Shown: positions 34,894 through 45,014, numbered from the stretch's first letter. The stretch: DNA of 64,000 bases from Terrimonas pollutisoli (GCF_029360765.1 NZ_JARKNA010000023.1:1-64000); one strand, 5' to 3'. Numbers and translations: made by a program. Notes: generated by a model not told the origin, from the letters alone.

Positions 34894-35140
34894 TCAAGAT
34901 ATATTTAATGCTTCAATTTGCAAGCCAAAACTGGCTGGCTTTTTCAGGAAATGGCTGGCCCCAGGTTCTTCGCAATACTTAACGATGTGTTCCCGAAGGA
35001 AGTTGAAAACATGATCACCTGGGTATCTTTCAAATGAACCATTTTTTTTGATCACTGGCAAGTACCCGGGACCATTCATTTTTGGTTTCCTGGCATAAAT
35101 ATGTGTTTAGAAGTGACCTCGTCCATCAATCAAAACTATC
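34894..35140 (-). pseudogene. frameshifted remnant of a single-domain response regulator
   Basis: Reading three minus-strand frames piecewise recovers a CheY/Rcp1-like receiver: (D)DEVTSKHIFMPG at the start, then NGPGYLPVIKK, then HLKDTQVIMFSTSFGNT and IAKNLG, then ASHFLKKPASFGLQIEAL to the stop at 34894. These match the acidic pocket, the MPG loop, the switch Thr/Ser strand and the KP motif of receivers. At least three frame breaks are needed, one in a run of four G (near 34943), and a central part including the phospho-acceptor region is missing. It ends 14 bases before the histidine kinase start, as in an ordinary operon. Confidence 0.7.
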
Positions 35141-35566
35141 CATTAATCGGCCAGCTATATTGGTAACCGACTTGCTTATGTAAACATGCCGGATGCATCA
35201 CAGATATTAAATAATAAAATGGCAATCACGGTTAAATGTGGGTTCATTCTAAACCCGCCGCTTATTTCCTTTCAAATACCAGTAATAATACCCAACCCCC
35301 AGGCCGGCTTGCTGGCGAAAAGAGATAGCAGAATATCTTTTTCATGAAAGGCCCCATCGGGTACAATATGCGATGCATGGGAGGGTGAGGCATGCTGCAA
35401 ATGCATGGCAAAATAACTTATGATTATGATAATTTTTCAAATTCCGCATGAAGGGAAAGTTTGTTAATTGCATTGTATAGTTATTATGACCCCGGGTACG
35501 AACTGCAGTATCTCAGAAACCAAAACGGTCATGCTGGTTTTGATAAAATCGAAAAACGATTGCTTT
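35141..35566. other. gap before the first SusC gene
   Basis: This 426-base stretch separates the minus-strand kinase region from the plus-strand PUL and should hold the PUL promoter. AAAGTTTG at 35456-35463 is a one-mismatch version of TAnnTTTG. A frame open from 35468 extends the SusC gene upstream but lacks any signal-peptide logic. No regulator gene was found here. Confidence 0.4.
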
Positions 35567-38500
35567 ATGAAAAAAAGAGTTTTCTTAACGGACCGCCGTC
35601 CTGGTAAGGTCCAATGCATCATGTATCTGCTTTTTTCAATGTTTCTTTTTTTGGTGTTTTGTTTTCAGGGGTTGGCACAAACGAGCCGGATCACGGGTGT
35701 CGTCCGGGATGCAAAAGGCATCCCTCTTGGAGGAGTAAGTGTAAATCTGAAAGGCTCCGGTGCAGGCAATGTAACGGACGACAAAGGCGAATTCTCATTA
35801 GAAGTACCGCGTACAACAGGTACATTGGTTTTCTCATTTGTGGGATATGCTGAGAAGGAAGAAGCTATCAAAGGAAGAAGCAAAATCGATGTGAATCTTG
35901 TATCCAGTATTGCAAACCTGGATGAGGTGATAGTGATTGGCTATGCCACCCAGAAAAAACGTGATGTAACCGGCGCCATCAGCTCCATATCAGCAAAAAA
36001 TATTGAAGAGAAACAGCCTGTCTCAGTTTTCGATGCTATCCAGGGAGCAGCGCCGGGAGTACGGGTTATGAGTGAGTCAGGAGCGCCGGGCGAAGAAGCT
36101 GATATTACCATACGTGGGTTATCTACTTTGTCTGATGCTGGTGTAAGGCCATTGTATATTGTTGACGGAGTTCCGCTGAAGAATATCAATAACATTAATC
36201 CCAAAGACATACAGTCGATGGAAATCCTGAAAGATGCTGCTTCGGCGGCTATCTACGGTTCCCGTTCTGCCAATGGTGTAATTATCATTACTACGAAACG
36301 CGGAGCCGAAGGAAAGCCACAGATCAATGTAGATTATTTGAGAAGTTATAGCAAACTGTCGAATAGGATTTCACAGGCCAATCGCCTGCAAAGGCAGATG
36401 TTTGACCGCAGAGGCAATTTAGGACTTGATCCAAAGCCGGATGATTCAACTTCCTTTTCCAGGAACTCGGATAATGATTACCAGGCGCTGATCACCCAGG
36501 TTGCTGTCCGTGAACAGGTAGATGCAAGTATAAGAGGCGGCAGCAAGCAATTAAATTTTTATAATAGTTTGCAATATTTAAATGAAGAAGGAATTGTTAT
36601 CAACAGTTATAATAAACGGTTTACACTTCGTACGAATGTAGAGTATTCGCCTTCCAAAAGAATAACTATGTTGACCCGTCTCAACTTTAGTTATCAAACT
36701 AAAAATAATATCAATGAGGGAAATGTAATTCAGCAGTCCTTGCAGCGGCCGCCGGGGATGGCCCTTTATTTTCCTAATGGTGAATATATTTATTTTAATG
36801 GTGGGCGCAGAAACCCGTTGGCAGAAGCATACTTGCGAAAAGATATTTCGAAAATTTATAAAGGCGTGCTTTACCAGGGAATTGATTTTAAAATTTTCAA
36901 CCCGCTTACTGTCCACGTTGATGGATCTGCGGATATAGAATTGCTGAAACGATCTGTATTCGCTTCCCGGTTTCTCAGTAGCAGCAACCCTCCGATAAGC
37001 GAAGGCAGGGATGTTACTGAAATTCCGATAAGACTGCAGGGAAATGCTTATTTAAGTTATAAGCAAACTTTTAAAGATGTACACAATATAACCGCATTGG
37101 CGGGAATGAATTACGAAAAAAACAGGAAGGATGATGCAAATCTTGAGGGAAGATTTTTTGTAACAGAAGTCGTAACTACGCTTAACGCAGCAGGTCAATA
37201 TACACTGAGCAACTTGTATTCACGGGGAGGTGCGTCCACGTTGCTTGGCTTTTATGGAAGGTTGGGATATGATTACGAAGGCAAATATTTACTGAATGCT
37301 ACAGTAAGAAGAGATGGATCTTCTGTGTTTGGTCCGAATGATCGTTGGGGAACCTTTCCTTCTGTTTCCATAGGATGGAGATTTAGCGATGAAAGTTTTA
37401 TGGATAGGTTGAAAGGAGTGCTAACGGATGGAAAGATCCGTGCAAGCTGGGGTGTTACAGGCAACCAGGAGATAGGCGATTATGACGCCATACAGCAGTT
37501 TGTCTTCGGACCCTATATTTATAATGGAGTAAGCGGGGTACGTACCAACCCAAGAATGGGAAATAACTTACTTAAATGGGAAGAGACAACGCAAAGCAAT
37601 ATAGGGCTGGACCTTACTTTTCTTAATGGAAGAATAAGTTTTATAGGAGATTATTATGTTAAGGAAACCAGCGATCTTTTGTATGATGATCCGCTTCCGT
37701 TAGAAAGCGGGTTCCCTGAAAAAGTACGGATCAATGCGGGTTCCATTCAAAACAAAGGACTGGAATTAATGATCACGGCATATCCTGTCCGTACAAAAAA
37801 TCTTAGCTGGCAAACTTCTGTGAACTGGTCGATGGTGAGAAATAAAATTACCAGTCTTCCCAGCGATTACATCGATGATATATGGAGCGTAGAAGAAGGT
37901 AAAGAAGCCGGTAACTTTATTGGCTATAAATACCTGGGAATTTATGAATATGATGAATCCAACGCTTATACGGGAGATTATAAGACAAGATTAATTCCGC
38001 AATTTCAAAAAGATGCGCAGGGAAATATAGTAATTGAGAAAAACATGAAACCTGTTTTGACAGGTTATACATTGCCGGATGGTACGCCTTATACAGGTAC
38101 TGTTAAGCAATTAACGGCTGCAGGTGTTGTTTTAAAAGGCGGAGATGTTATCTGGGACAATCGTCCGGATTCAAAAGGAATTCTTAATGGAGACATAGGA
38201 AATGAAGACAGGCAATTTTTAGGACATGGACAACCAAGATGGAGTCTTGGATGGAGTAATAGTGTAACGTATAAGAACTTTGCATTTTCATTTAACTTAT
38301 ACGGAAACATTGGTGGTAAGGTATACAATGATAATAGAAGAAATTTAGCTTCTTTCTCTAATAGCAACACAACACCGGATGCCTATTTTATAGAAAATAT
38401 GTGGAAATATCCGGGACAAATCACAGATACTTACAGGGGGGGTGACAGAGCCGCTGATAACATGCGTCGCGGCGGCAGTCAGTATTTAGAAAATGGTTCA

Positions 38501-38734
38501 TTTGTCCGTTTGCAGAGTGTACGGCTGAGTTATTTGCTTCCTGAAAAACTGAGTAAAAAAGCCGCTATGCGAAGCCTGGGTATCTATGTATATGGAACTA
38601 ACCTCTTAACATGGACGGAGTACACTGGTTTTGATCCGGAAGTAGGTCAACGAAGTGTTATAAAGCCCGGTGATGATCCGGGAAGATATCCCCGCAGACG
38701 GGAAATAGGAATGGGACTTAATATATCATTTTAA
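35567..38734 (+). CDS. SusC-like TonB-dependent outer-membrane glycan transporter (1)
   Basis: About 1055 residues. The signal peptide ends FQGLAQ. It is followed by a carboxypeptidase-regulatory-like domain (ITGVVRDAKGIPLGGVSVNL), a TonB box region (LDEVIVIGYATQKKRDVTGA), a plug domain with DITIRGLSTLSD and LYIVDGVPL, the SusC signature AAIYGSRSANGVIIITTKRG, and a beta-barrel ending GMGLNISF. It imports oligosaccharides across the outer membrane using TonB energy, paired with the SusD-like lipoprotein that begins 11 bases downstream. The start MKKRVFLTDRR at 35567 is preferred over an earlier ATG at 35468. Confidence 0.95.
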   Translation: MKKRVFLTDRRPGKVQCIMYLLFSMFLFLVFCFQGLAQTSRITGVVRDAKGIPLGGVSVNLKGSGAGNVTDDKGEFSLEVPRTTGTLVFSFVGYAEKEEAIKGRSKIDVNLVSSIANLDEVIVIGYATQKKRDVTGAISSISAKNIEEKQPVSVFDAIQGAAPGVRVMSESGAPGEEADITIRGLSTLSDAGVRPLYIVDGVPLKNINNINPKDIQSMEILKDAASAAIYGSRSANGVIIITTKRGAEGKPQINVDYLRSYSKLSNRISQANRLQRQMFDRRGNLGLDPKPDDSTSFSRNSDNDYQALITQVAVREQVDASIRGGSKQLNFYNSLQYLNEEGIVINSYNKRFTLRTNVEYSPSKRITMLTRLNFSYQTKNNINEGNVIQQSLQRPPGMALYFPNGEYIYFNGGRRNPLAEAYLRKDISKIYKGVLYQGIDFKIFNPLTVHVDGSADIELLKRSVFASRFLSSSNPPISEGRDVTEIPIRLQGNAYLSYKQTFKDVHNITALAGMNYEKNRKDDANLEGRFFVTEVVTTLNAAGQYTLSNLYSRGGASTLLGFYGRLGYDYEGKYLLNATVRRDGSSVFGPNDRWGTFPSVSIGWRFSDESFMDRLKGVLTDGKIRASWGVTGNQEIGDYDAIQQFVFGPYIYNGVSGVRTNPRMGNNLLKWEETTQSNIGLDLTFLNGRISFIGDYYVKETSDLLYDDPLPLESGFPEKVRINAGSIQNKGLELMITAYPVRTKNLSWQTSVNWSMVRNKITSLPSDYIDDIWSVEEGKEAGNFIGYKYLGIYEYDESNAYTGDYKTRLIPQFQKDAQGNIVIEKNMKPVLTGYTLPDGTPYTGTVKQLTAAGVVLKGGDVIWDNRPDSKGILNGDIGNEDRQFLGHGQPRWSLGWSNSVTYKNFAFSFNLYGNIGGKVYNDNRRNLASFSNSNTTPDAYFIENMWKYPGQITDTYRGGDRAADNMRRGGSQYLENGSFVRLQSVRLSYLLPEKLSKKAAMRSLGIYVYGTNLLTWTEYTGFDPEVGQRSVIKPGDDPGRYPRRREIGMGLNISF

Positions 38735-38745
38735 TTAAACTATTT

Positions 38746-40299
38746 ATGAAAATAAAACTTGCTGCAATACTATTGGGCTTCACAGGGATGATTGTTGGTA
38801 TTGGTTGTGACAAAGCACTTGATGAAACTCCTATATCTACTATTGCACCTGACAAATTCTGGAAAGATAAAAATGATGCCATTAACTGGGTGGCGGGCAT
38901 CTATAATTCACTGCAATCAACTTTAAGAACAAACTGGTTCGACTGGGGTGAAGTTCGTTCTGACAATGTAAGGGTAGGTGGTACAGGAAACGCACAGCTC
39001 ACTATGATCACGAATACATTGTCTGCGAATGATGCGGATATAAATGGCACTACCCGCTGGACAGATATGTATACAACCATATCTCTTTGTAATTATGCGA
39101 TAAAATATTTGCCTCCAATGATTGATCAGAACCTGGATGGAGGCCCATCTGTATACCGGGAGCTATTAGGTCAATGTTATGCAATACGGGCACTCATGTA
39201 TTTTTATGGACTTCGGGTATGGGGCAAATTGCCTATTCATACCATACCCATTGAATCAATCAGTCAGCCCAACGAGTTACCGCGGTCTCCTATAGCTGAT
39301 GTAAAGCGGCGCATAATGGAGGATATTACTGAATCGCTGAAGACGATCGGAAATTCTACTTCTCTTAAATATAATATTCAAAAAGCTGCTGTATACGCCT
39401 TGAAGACCGACGTGCATATGTGGTTCCAGGAATATGACGAAGCATTGGCTGCTTCACAAAGTTGTATCACTGAAAGTAAGTGTAAATGGGTAACCTCAAT
39501 AACAGACTGGAAAAAAATTTTCCTCGAGCCGCTGACGTCTACCGAAACAATATTTAATCTTTATTGGTCAAGCGTTGAAAGAGGGAATGGTGTAGGTGTT
39601 TGCCAAAAACTGGGATCAAGTTCCAATACTAACCAGTATGAGATAGTAACTCCTATCTGGCAGGAATTGAAAGACAGAGTTGATCCGGTAACCGGCACCT
39701 CTATTGATGGACGCTATTGGGCTCTTTGGGATACGCTTACCTATAATAATCCAACTACCTATGATGATGCGGTAGTTCAGCTGGGAAAATTTTATCCATG
39801 GAAGCCTAACGCTCCTTTGGGTACCGGCTTTGTGTTGGAAGGAAATAATGACTGCAGTGCGAAGCTTCCTATTTATCGCTTTGCGGATGTTATGTTGCTC
39901 AGGGCCGAAGCATTGAATCGGAAGGGAGATCATCAGCAGGCGTTGGATATTGTAAATGCGGTAAGAAGCCGCGTTGGATATACCGTGCAGGCCTTGCTGA
40001 CCGATTACACGGGTGATATCATGACAGAAATTGAGCGTACTATTCTCAAAGAACGGCAACTTGAATTGCTGGGAGAAGGAAAAAGGTGGTTTGATATGTG
40101 CCGGATAGGAACGATATACAATTACACTTCAGGGTATGAATATCTCCGGGAAATTATGAATCCAATATTAGCTACACGGTCAGGTGCTATTCTCTACGAA
40201 GGTGAAAATATGGGAAGGATACTCTATCCGATCAATTCTGATGTAATTAAGGCTAATGCTAAATTAAGCGGCGATCAGAATCCTCCCTATGATGAGTAA
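38746..40299 (+). CDS. SusD/RagB-like outer-membrane lipoprotein (1)
   Basis: A 517-residue surface glycan-binding lipoprotein. The signal ends GMIVGIGCDKALDE with acylated Cys near residue 22. TPR-like helices carry MYFYGLRVWGKLPI and the C-terminal conserved blocks RFADVMLLRAEALNRKG, VNAVRSRVGY and ERQLELLGEGKRWFDMCR. It forms the lid of the SusC1 transporter, whose gene lies 11 bases upstream in the same operon. Confidence 0.95.
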   Translation: MKIKLAAILLGFTGMIVGIGCDKALDETPISTIAPDKFWKDKNDAINWVAGIYNSLQSTLRTNWFDWGEVRSDNVRVGGTGNAQLTMITNTLSANDADINGTTRWTDMYTTISLCNYAIKYLPPMIDQNLDGGPSVYRELLGQCYAIRALMYFYGLRVWGKLPIHTIPIESISQPNELPRSPIADVKRRIMEDITESLKTIGNSTSLKYNIQKAAVYALKTDVHMWFQEYDEALAASQSCITESKCKWVTSITDWKKIFLEPLTSTETIFNLYWSSVERGNGVGVCQKLGSSSNTNQYEIVTPIWQELKDRVDPVTGTSIDGRYWALWDTLTYNNPTTYDDAVVQLGKFYPWKPNAPLGTGFVLEGNNDCSAKLPIYRFADVMLLRAEALNRKGDHQQALDIVNAVRSRVGYTVQALLTDYTGDIMTEIERTILKERQLELLGEGKRWFDMCRIGTIYNYTSGYEYLREIMNPILATRSGAILYEGENMGRILYPINSDVIKANAKLSGDQNPPYDE

Positions 40300-40364
40300 G
40301 AGTTAAGAAAAGATAGCATCGATTCTACCTGGAAATGTAACCCAAAAACAACAAAAATTAAGAC

Positions 40365-41087
40365 ATGGAAAATAGTAAACAATTTATAGGGCTGGTGTTG
40401 GTTCTTTGCAGCCTTGTATTTTTTAGTTGTAAAAAATTGCAGGATGGCTATGATTACAATTCGTCTTTCTATGATACCGATTTAAAGATGAGTGTGATGG
40501 ATTTTATGAAATCACGTCCTGATTTATTTTCAGGAATGATGGCTGCGATTGAATATGTTGACCAGGATCCTGCTTATAAAGATGTAAAAGAAATGTATTC
40601 CACTACGGGAAATACCTTTTTGCTATTGCACAATAATGCATTGACTAACCTGGAAGATGCCAATAGCTACTGGGTATTGAATAAGCTGATGGCCCCCGAT
40701 CCTTACGATCCTACAAAAACGATAGCGCTGCGCGGATCCGACTGGTCGCAATATAACAGGGACACTATTGCCAATCTTTTAAGGTATCATGTGCTGAAAG
40801 GGACACAAACTTATAGTACGCTTAATTCCATTCCAAAATGGGTGGAAACTTTTGCCAGCAGTGCAGCCAACGATTCGGCTAAAGTATTTGTCTATCTCGA
40901 AAATGTACGTGAGGCCAATTTGAGATTGAATAATTATATAGGGATTCCTACTGTTTATAAAGGCACAACTGTAAACTGGACAAACATAGCTCCCCGCACG
41001 CCTGATCTGCATGCTACTAATGGTGTTGTACATGTTATGAACAGGTTTTTGTTTCAACCCACAAGAGAAGCAATCGATAAAAATTAA
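40365..41087 (+). CDS. FAS1 (fasciclin)-domain lipoprotein
   Basis: A 240-residue protein with a lipoprotein signal (LCSLVFFSCKK). The remainder resembles one fasciclin-like domain, including the LLRYHVLKGT motif and the terminal TNGVVHVMNRFLF block, which are FAS1 hallmarks. FAS1 domains mediate adhesion or carbohydrate/protein contacts on surfaces. Its position directly after SusD1 suggests an auxiliary surface glycan-binding or scaffold role in the importer. No enzymatic residues are visible. Confidence 0.75.
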   Translation: MENSKQFIGLVLVLCSLVFFSCKKLQDGYDYNSSFYDTDLKMSVMDFMKSRPDLFSGMMAAIEYVDQDPAYKDVKEMYSTTGNTFLLLHNNALTNLEDANSYWVLNKLMAPDPYDPTKTIALRGSDWSQYNRDTIANLLRYHVLKGTQTYSTLNSIPKWVETFASSAANDSAKVFVYLENVREANLRLNNYIGIPTVYKGTTVNWTNIAPRTPDLHATNGVVHVMNRFLFQPTREAIDKN

Positions 41088-41107
41088 TCAACCAATTCTA
41101 AAATTTT

Positions 41108-42199
41108 ATGTGGAAAATATATAACCTTCTTTCCTTAGTTGCCCTGAGCGTTTTTACATTCTCCTGTAAAAAGGATATTGATGTAAAAATTGAAAGCCTG
41201 AATAAAGCCGGCCAGGAATTTTATTTTGGAGAAAAAGTTCCGGTATGGGCCTCCACCAATGGTGATAAGCAGGGGATATCTTATGAATGGACGGCTACAG
41301 GCGGCACCTTCGATGGCTTCAGAACGCAAAATTTATTTGAAAATTTGTGGATCGCTCCAAGCGTTGCCGGAGACTATACGATAACGGCCACTGCGAAAAA
41401 TGATGGAAGTTCTTCATCAAAGTCTACCAGCATGAAAGTGACAAGGTATTATTTTGATGAATTTCAAAGCGCCTACACATTAAATGGTAATGGATGGAGT
41501 ATCAGTAACGTCGACGCCAGCGGTCAGAAGCTGATAACGAATGTTGATCCGGCTAAATCAAGATTGGAGCTTACTGCCACATCAACAAGTGCTCCCAATA
41601 TCCGCAGAACGCTTAACCTGGCTGCATTAAAAATACCCTTTTCAATCAGAACCAAATTAAGCTGGAAAAATTATTTCAGATCAGCATCGGCAATAACCAT
41701 CAGCTTATTTTTTAATCAACCTTCCGATCCATCTATTCCCTACCTGCGGGAGATCAGGTGGGAAATTTGGCCCACTGAACCTGCTGCTACAAAAGATAAT
41801 TACCAGGTAAGGTATGAAACATTTATTCCTGCAAGTAATACCTCAAAATTTAGTGCTGCTTCCAATACGGCCGCAACACTGCCACTTCCATTGCCGCTGA
41901 TTGATCCGGTAAAAGGGAAAAGAGCTGACCTTGAAATGACGGACGGAACAATAAAAAATCTAAGTTTTTCTGTTGATGCAGGCAATGTGTTTCATGCGTA
42001 TATAGACGGGCAGTTATGGTTTACAAGCAATGGTATCAAGGATTGGCTGGCTTATGCCAAAACTACTTATCCCGGTTTCCAGGATCCGGTTGCAAAAGAA
42101 TTTAGGGTTGCATTTCCGGCAAAAGAATCCGGCAAGCCAGGCTCTACAATTGTTTTAAAAAGCGTTTATATCAACAACGACGGCGAAATTTTAAAATAA
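41108..42199 (+). CDS. PUL surface lipoprotein, candidate glycan-binding protein
   Basis: A 363-residue protein with a lipoprotein signal (LSVFTFSCKKD). Residues about 25-115 look like an Ig/PKD-like domain (GDKQGISYEWTATGGTFDG, GDYTITATAKNDGSS); the rest resembles a jelly-roll (concanavalin-like) domain with several Trp/Tyr strands. The order SusC-SusD-lipoprotein-lipoprotein matches surface glycan-binding proteins in characterised PULs. No catalytic motif was recognised. It is the last gene before a strong terminator. Confidence 0.6.
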   Translation: MWKIYNLLSLVALSVFTFSCKKDIDVKIESLNKAGQEFYFGEKVPVWASTNGDKQGISYEWTATGGTFDGFRTQNLFENLWIAPSVAGDYTITATAKNDGSSSSKSTSMKVTRYYFDEFQSAYTLNGNGWSISNVDASGQKLITNVDPAKSRLELTATSTSAPNIRRTLNLAALKIPFSIRTKLSWKNYFRSASAITISLFFNQPSDPSIPYLREIRWEIWPTEPAATKDNYQVRYETFIPASNTSKFSAASNTAATLPLPLPLIDPVKGKRADLEMTDGTIKNLSFSVDAGNVFHAYIDGQLWFTSNGIKDWLAYAKTTYPGFQDPVAKEFRVAFPAKESGKPGSTIVLKSVYINNDGEILK

Positions 42200-42266
42200 T
42201 AGCGTTGGCAATCGGACTGGCAGGACTAAAAAATATTGATCAAAGCAGAAATAGTAAGCCAACGTT

Positions 42267-42304
42267 AAATGTTATTGCAACATCAATTGCAATAACATTT
42301 TTAT
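42267..42304 (+). terminator. terminator closing the SusC1-SusD1 operon
   Basis: The perfect 14-bp inverted repeat AAATGTTATTGCAA / TTGCAATAACATTT with loop CATCAA is followed by more T residues. It separates the importer operon from the enzyme block, so the enzymes need their own promoter or read-through. Confidence 0.85.
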
Positions 42305-42316
42305 TTAAAAAGTGTA

Positions 42317-42433
42317 ATGTGGATGAAAGCTAAACAGATCTGTTCCATATTTTTTATAGGATGTTGTCAAATCTTATTCGCACAGCACAAAACAAAAGTT
42401 GATAACGTACCAACGGCATTTATAAATCTTTAG
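42317..42433 (+). pseudogene. 38-residue vestige with signal peptide
   Basis: An intact short frame encodes a typical export signal (MKAKQICSIFFIGCCQILFAQ) followed by only 17 residues (HKTKVDNVPTAFINL) before TAG. It ends 3 bases before the GH95 ATG. It looks like the 5' end of an exported protein whose body has been lost, or a leader peptide coupled to GH95. It is not a functional enzyme. Confidence 0.45.
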
Positions 42434-42436
42434 TTC

Positions 42437-45004
42437 ATGATGAAAACCAAATTAGTATTTCTTATTGCGATCCATTTTGTTTTTTGTTCAGTTAATTCAC
42501 AACAAGCAAAAGCTGATTTAAAGCTTTGGTACAATAAGCCTGCAACTGTATGGGAAGAAGCATTGCCGCTAGGTAACGGGAAAACAGGAGCAATGGTTTT
42601 TGGTGGTGTTACAAAAGAAAGATTTCAGTTAAATGATAACACACTATGGTCAGGTGCGCCAAATCCCGGTAATGCACCTGAAGGCCCATCTGTATTACCA
42701 CAGATAAGGCACCAGGTTTTCGCAGGCAATTACGATGGCGCTGCTACTTTATGGAGAAAACTGCATGGGCCCTATTCTGCACGTTATCTTCCTATGGCTG
42801 ATCTTTGGTTGAGTTTTCCGGTTAAGGATACTGTAACAAAAAATTATTATCGTGATCTTAATCTTGATAATGCAACGTCAGTTGTAAAATACACTATTGG
42901 CGGCACCACTTATCGGCGTGAAATATTTATCAGTCATCCGGATAAAATAATGGTAGTGAGGATAACTGCCGATAAAAGAGGCGCTATAAGTTTTAATACG
43001 GCTATTACAAGCAAATTAAAATATAAGACATCTGCTGTTGATAATAATTATTTAGTGTTGCGCGGAAAGGCTCCGAAGTTTGTAGCCAACCGGGAGGCCG
43101 AGCCACAACAGGTAGTATATGATGAAGATCCTAATGGCGAGGGAATGAATTTTGAAGTGCATGTAAAACTAATAATGGAAGGTGGTACCATCAAACAGCA
43201 AAATGATCAGTTGATCGTAACGGATGCAAATACAGTTACTATTTATTTGTCTGGGGCAACAAGTTTCAATGGTTTTAATAAATCACCCGGTAAAGAAGGT
43301 AAAGATCCATCTATAGAAGCTAAAGCGAATTTGCAAAAAGCAATTGCAAAGCCCTACGCCCAGTTAAGAAAAAACCATATTACGGATTATCAATCTTTGT
43401 TTCATCGTGTGTCGCTGGATTTGGGCGCCGATCCTTCACTGCTAAAATTACCAACGGATCAACGTCTACTGGCATTTACAAAAGGCCCGGGTGACAATCA
43501 TCTTGCTATGTTGTATTACCAGTTTGGCCGTTATTTGATGATCGCTGGTTCAAGGCCGGGTTCACGGCCTACTAATCTGCAGGGTATCTGGAATGATCAT
43601 GTACAACCGCCATGGGGCAGCAATTATACCACCAATATCAATACGGAAATGAACTACTGGCTGGCGGAGAATGCCAATCTTTCAGAATGTCATCAGCCTT
43701 TATTTGATTTCATGAAAGAACTGGCTGTAAACGGTGCGGTGACAGCAAAAACAAATTACAATATCAATGAAGGTTGGGTAACGCACCATAATTCCGACCT
43801 CTGGGCAAAAACATCACCCCCCGGCGGACAGGGATGGTATGATCCCAAAGCTATGCCACGCTGGAGTTGCTGGCCGATGGCTGCAGGCTGGTTCAGCACG
43901 CATGTCTGGGAACATTATTTATTTACCGGGGATCAGAAATTTTTAAGAGAAGAAGGATATCCTTTAATGAAAGGTGCTGCACAATTTCTTTTGCATTGGT
44001 TGATTGAGGATCCGAAATCAGGATATCTTGTCACCAACCCATCTACATCGCCGGAAAATACGATCAAGATAAAAGGAAAAGAATATCAATTGAGCATGGC
44101 AACTACGATGGATATGTCCATCATCCGTGAATTGTTTACAGCTGTTATCAAATCAGCTGATATTTTAAAGATTGATACAGCGTTTAAGAATAACCTGGTA
44201 AAAGCAAAAGAAAAATTATATCCTTATCATATCGGACAATATGGACAATTGCAGGAATGGTTCAATGATTGGGATGATCCGAATGATAAGCATCGTCATC
44301 TCTCGCATTTATTCGGATTGTATCCCGGGAGCCAGATTTCGGTAAGTACAACACCTGAACTGGCGGCGGCAGCCAAACAATCTTTGATTCATCGTGGCGA
44401 TGTAAGTACAGGATGGTCTATGGCCTGGAAAATAAACTGGTGGGCAAGATTGCAGGATGGTGATCATGCCTATAAAATTTTAAGCGCCGCATTCGCTTAC
44501 ATTCACCCAACTGAAGTAAGGGAAACAATGGGTGGGGGTGGTACCTATCCGAATTTATTTGATGCACATCCGCCCTTCCAGATAGATGGGAACTTTGGCG
44601 CCACAGCAGGTATAACAGAGATGTTTCTGCAAAGCCATGAAGGTGAACTTTCTCTTTTGCCTGCTTTACCTGCTGTCTGGAAAAAAGGATCTATAAAAGG
44701 AATAAAAGCCCGCGGCAATTTTAAAGTTGATATTACCTGGGACAATGGAAAATTAAAACAGGCAAAAATAGTTTCAGGCAATGGGGGCAATTGTCGTTTA
44801 CATTGTTTGCAGCCTGTGAAAGTAGTTGAAGTAAAAACAAGTACTGCGTCAGGAGTGAATCCGAATCCCTTGTTTACTGTGTATGGTGAACCGCCGTATA
44901 AAAAAAATGCGGATGCGAAGCTGGTTGAAGTAAATCAGTCAAAAGGATATACTATTGATTTTAAAACACAGAAAGGTAAATTATATACGATCGTTCCATT
45001 ATAA
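42437..45004 (+). CDS. GH95 alpha-L-fucosidase (family can include alpha-L-galactosidase)
   Basis: An 855-residue exported enzyme (signal peptide to about residue 21, SVNSQQA). The N-terminal beta domain contains WEEALPLGNGKTGAMVFGG and LNDNTLWSG, followed by the (alpha/alpha)6 barrel. Key residues match Bifidobacterium AfcA as I remember it: N400 and N402 in NYTTNINTEMNYW, the acid E540 in NPSTSPEN and D717 in FQIDGNFGATAGI. Most members hydrolyse terminal alpha-1,2-linked L-fucose by inversion. It is the first full gene after the terminator and likely acts in the periplasm or on the surface. Confidence 0.92.
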   Translation: MMKTKLVFLIAIHFVFCSVNSQQAKADLKLWYNKPATVWEEALPLGNGKTGAMVFGGVTKERFQLNDNTLWSGAPNPGNAPEGPSVLPQIRHQVFAGNYDGAATLWRKLHGPYSARYLPMADLWLSFPVKDTVTKNYYRDLNLDNATSVVKYTIGGTTYRREIFISHPDKIMVVRITADKRGAISFNTAITSKLKYKTSAVDNNYLVLRGKAPKFVANREAEPQQVVYDEDPNGEGMNFEVHVKLIMEGGTIKQQNDQLIVTDANTVTIYLSGATSFNGFNKSPGKEGKDPSIEAKANLQKAIAKPYAQLRKNHITDYQSLFHRVSLDLGADPSLLKLPTDQRLLAFTKGPGDNHLAMLYYQFGRYLMIAGSRPGSRPTNLQGIWNDHVQPPWGSNYTTNINTEMNYWLAENANLSECHQPLFDFMKELAVNGAVTAKTNYNINEGWVTHHNSDLWAKTSPPGGQGWYDPKAMPRWSCWPMAAGWFSTHVWEHYLFTGDQKFLREEGYPLMKGAAQFLLHWLIEDPKSGYLVTNPSTSPENTIKIKGKEYQLSMATTMDMSIIRELFTAVIKSADILKIDTAFKNNLVKAKEKLYPYHIGQYGQLQEWFNDWDDPNDKHRHLSHLFGLYPGSQISVSTTPELAAAAKQSLIHRGDVSTGWSMAWKINWWARLQDGDHAYKILSAAFAYIHPTEVRETMGGGGTYPNLFDAHPPFQIDGNFGATAGITEMFLQSHEGELSLLPALPAVWKKGSIKGIKARGNFKVDITWDNGKLKQAKIVSGNGGNCRLHCLQPVKVVEVKTSTASGVNPNPLFTVYGEPPYKKNADAKLVEVNQSKGYTIDFKTQKGKLYTIVPL

Positions 45005-45014
45005 AAAAATAGTT

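Noticed and set aside
34894..35079. 61-codon frame as a genuine small gene
   Set aside because: Its sequence is only parts of a receiver domain; neighbouring frames carry the missing parts, so it is a pseudogene fragment.
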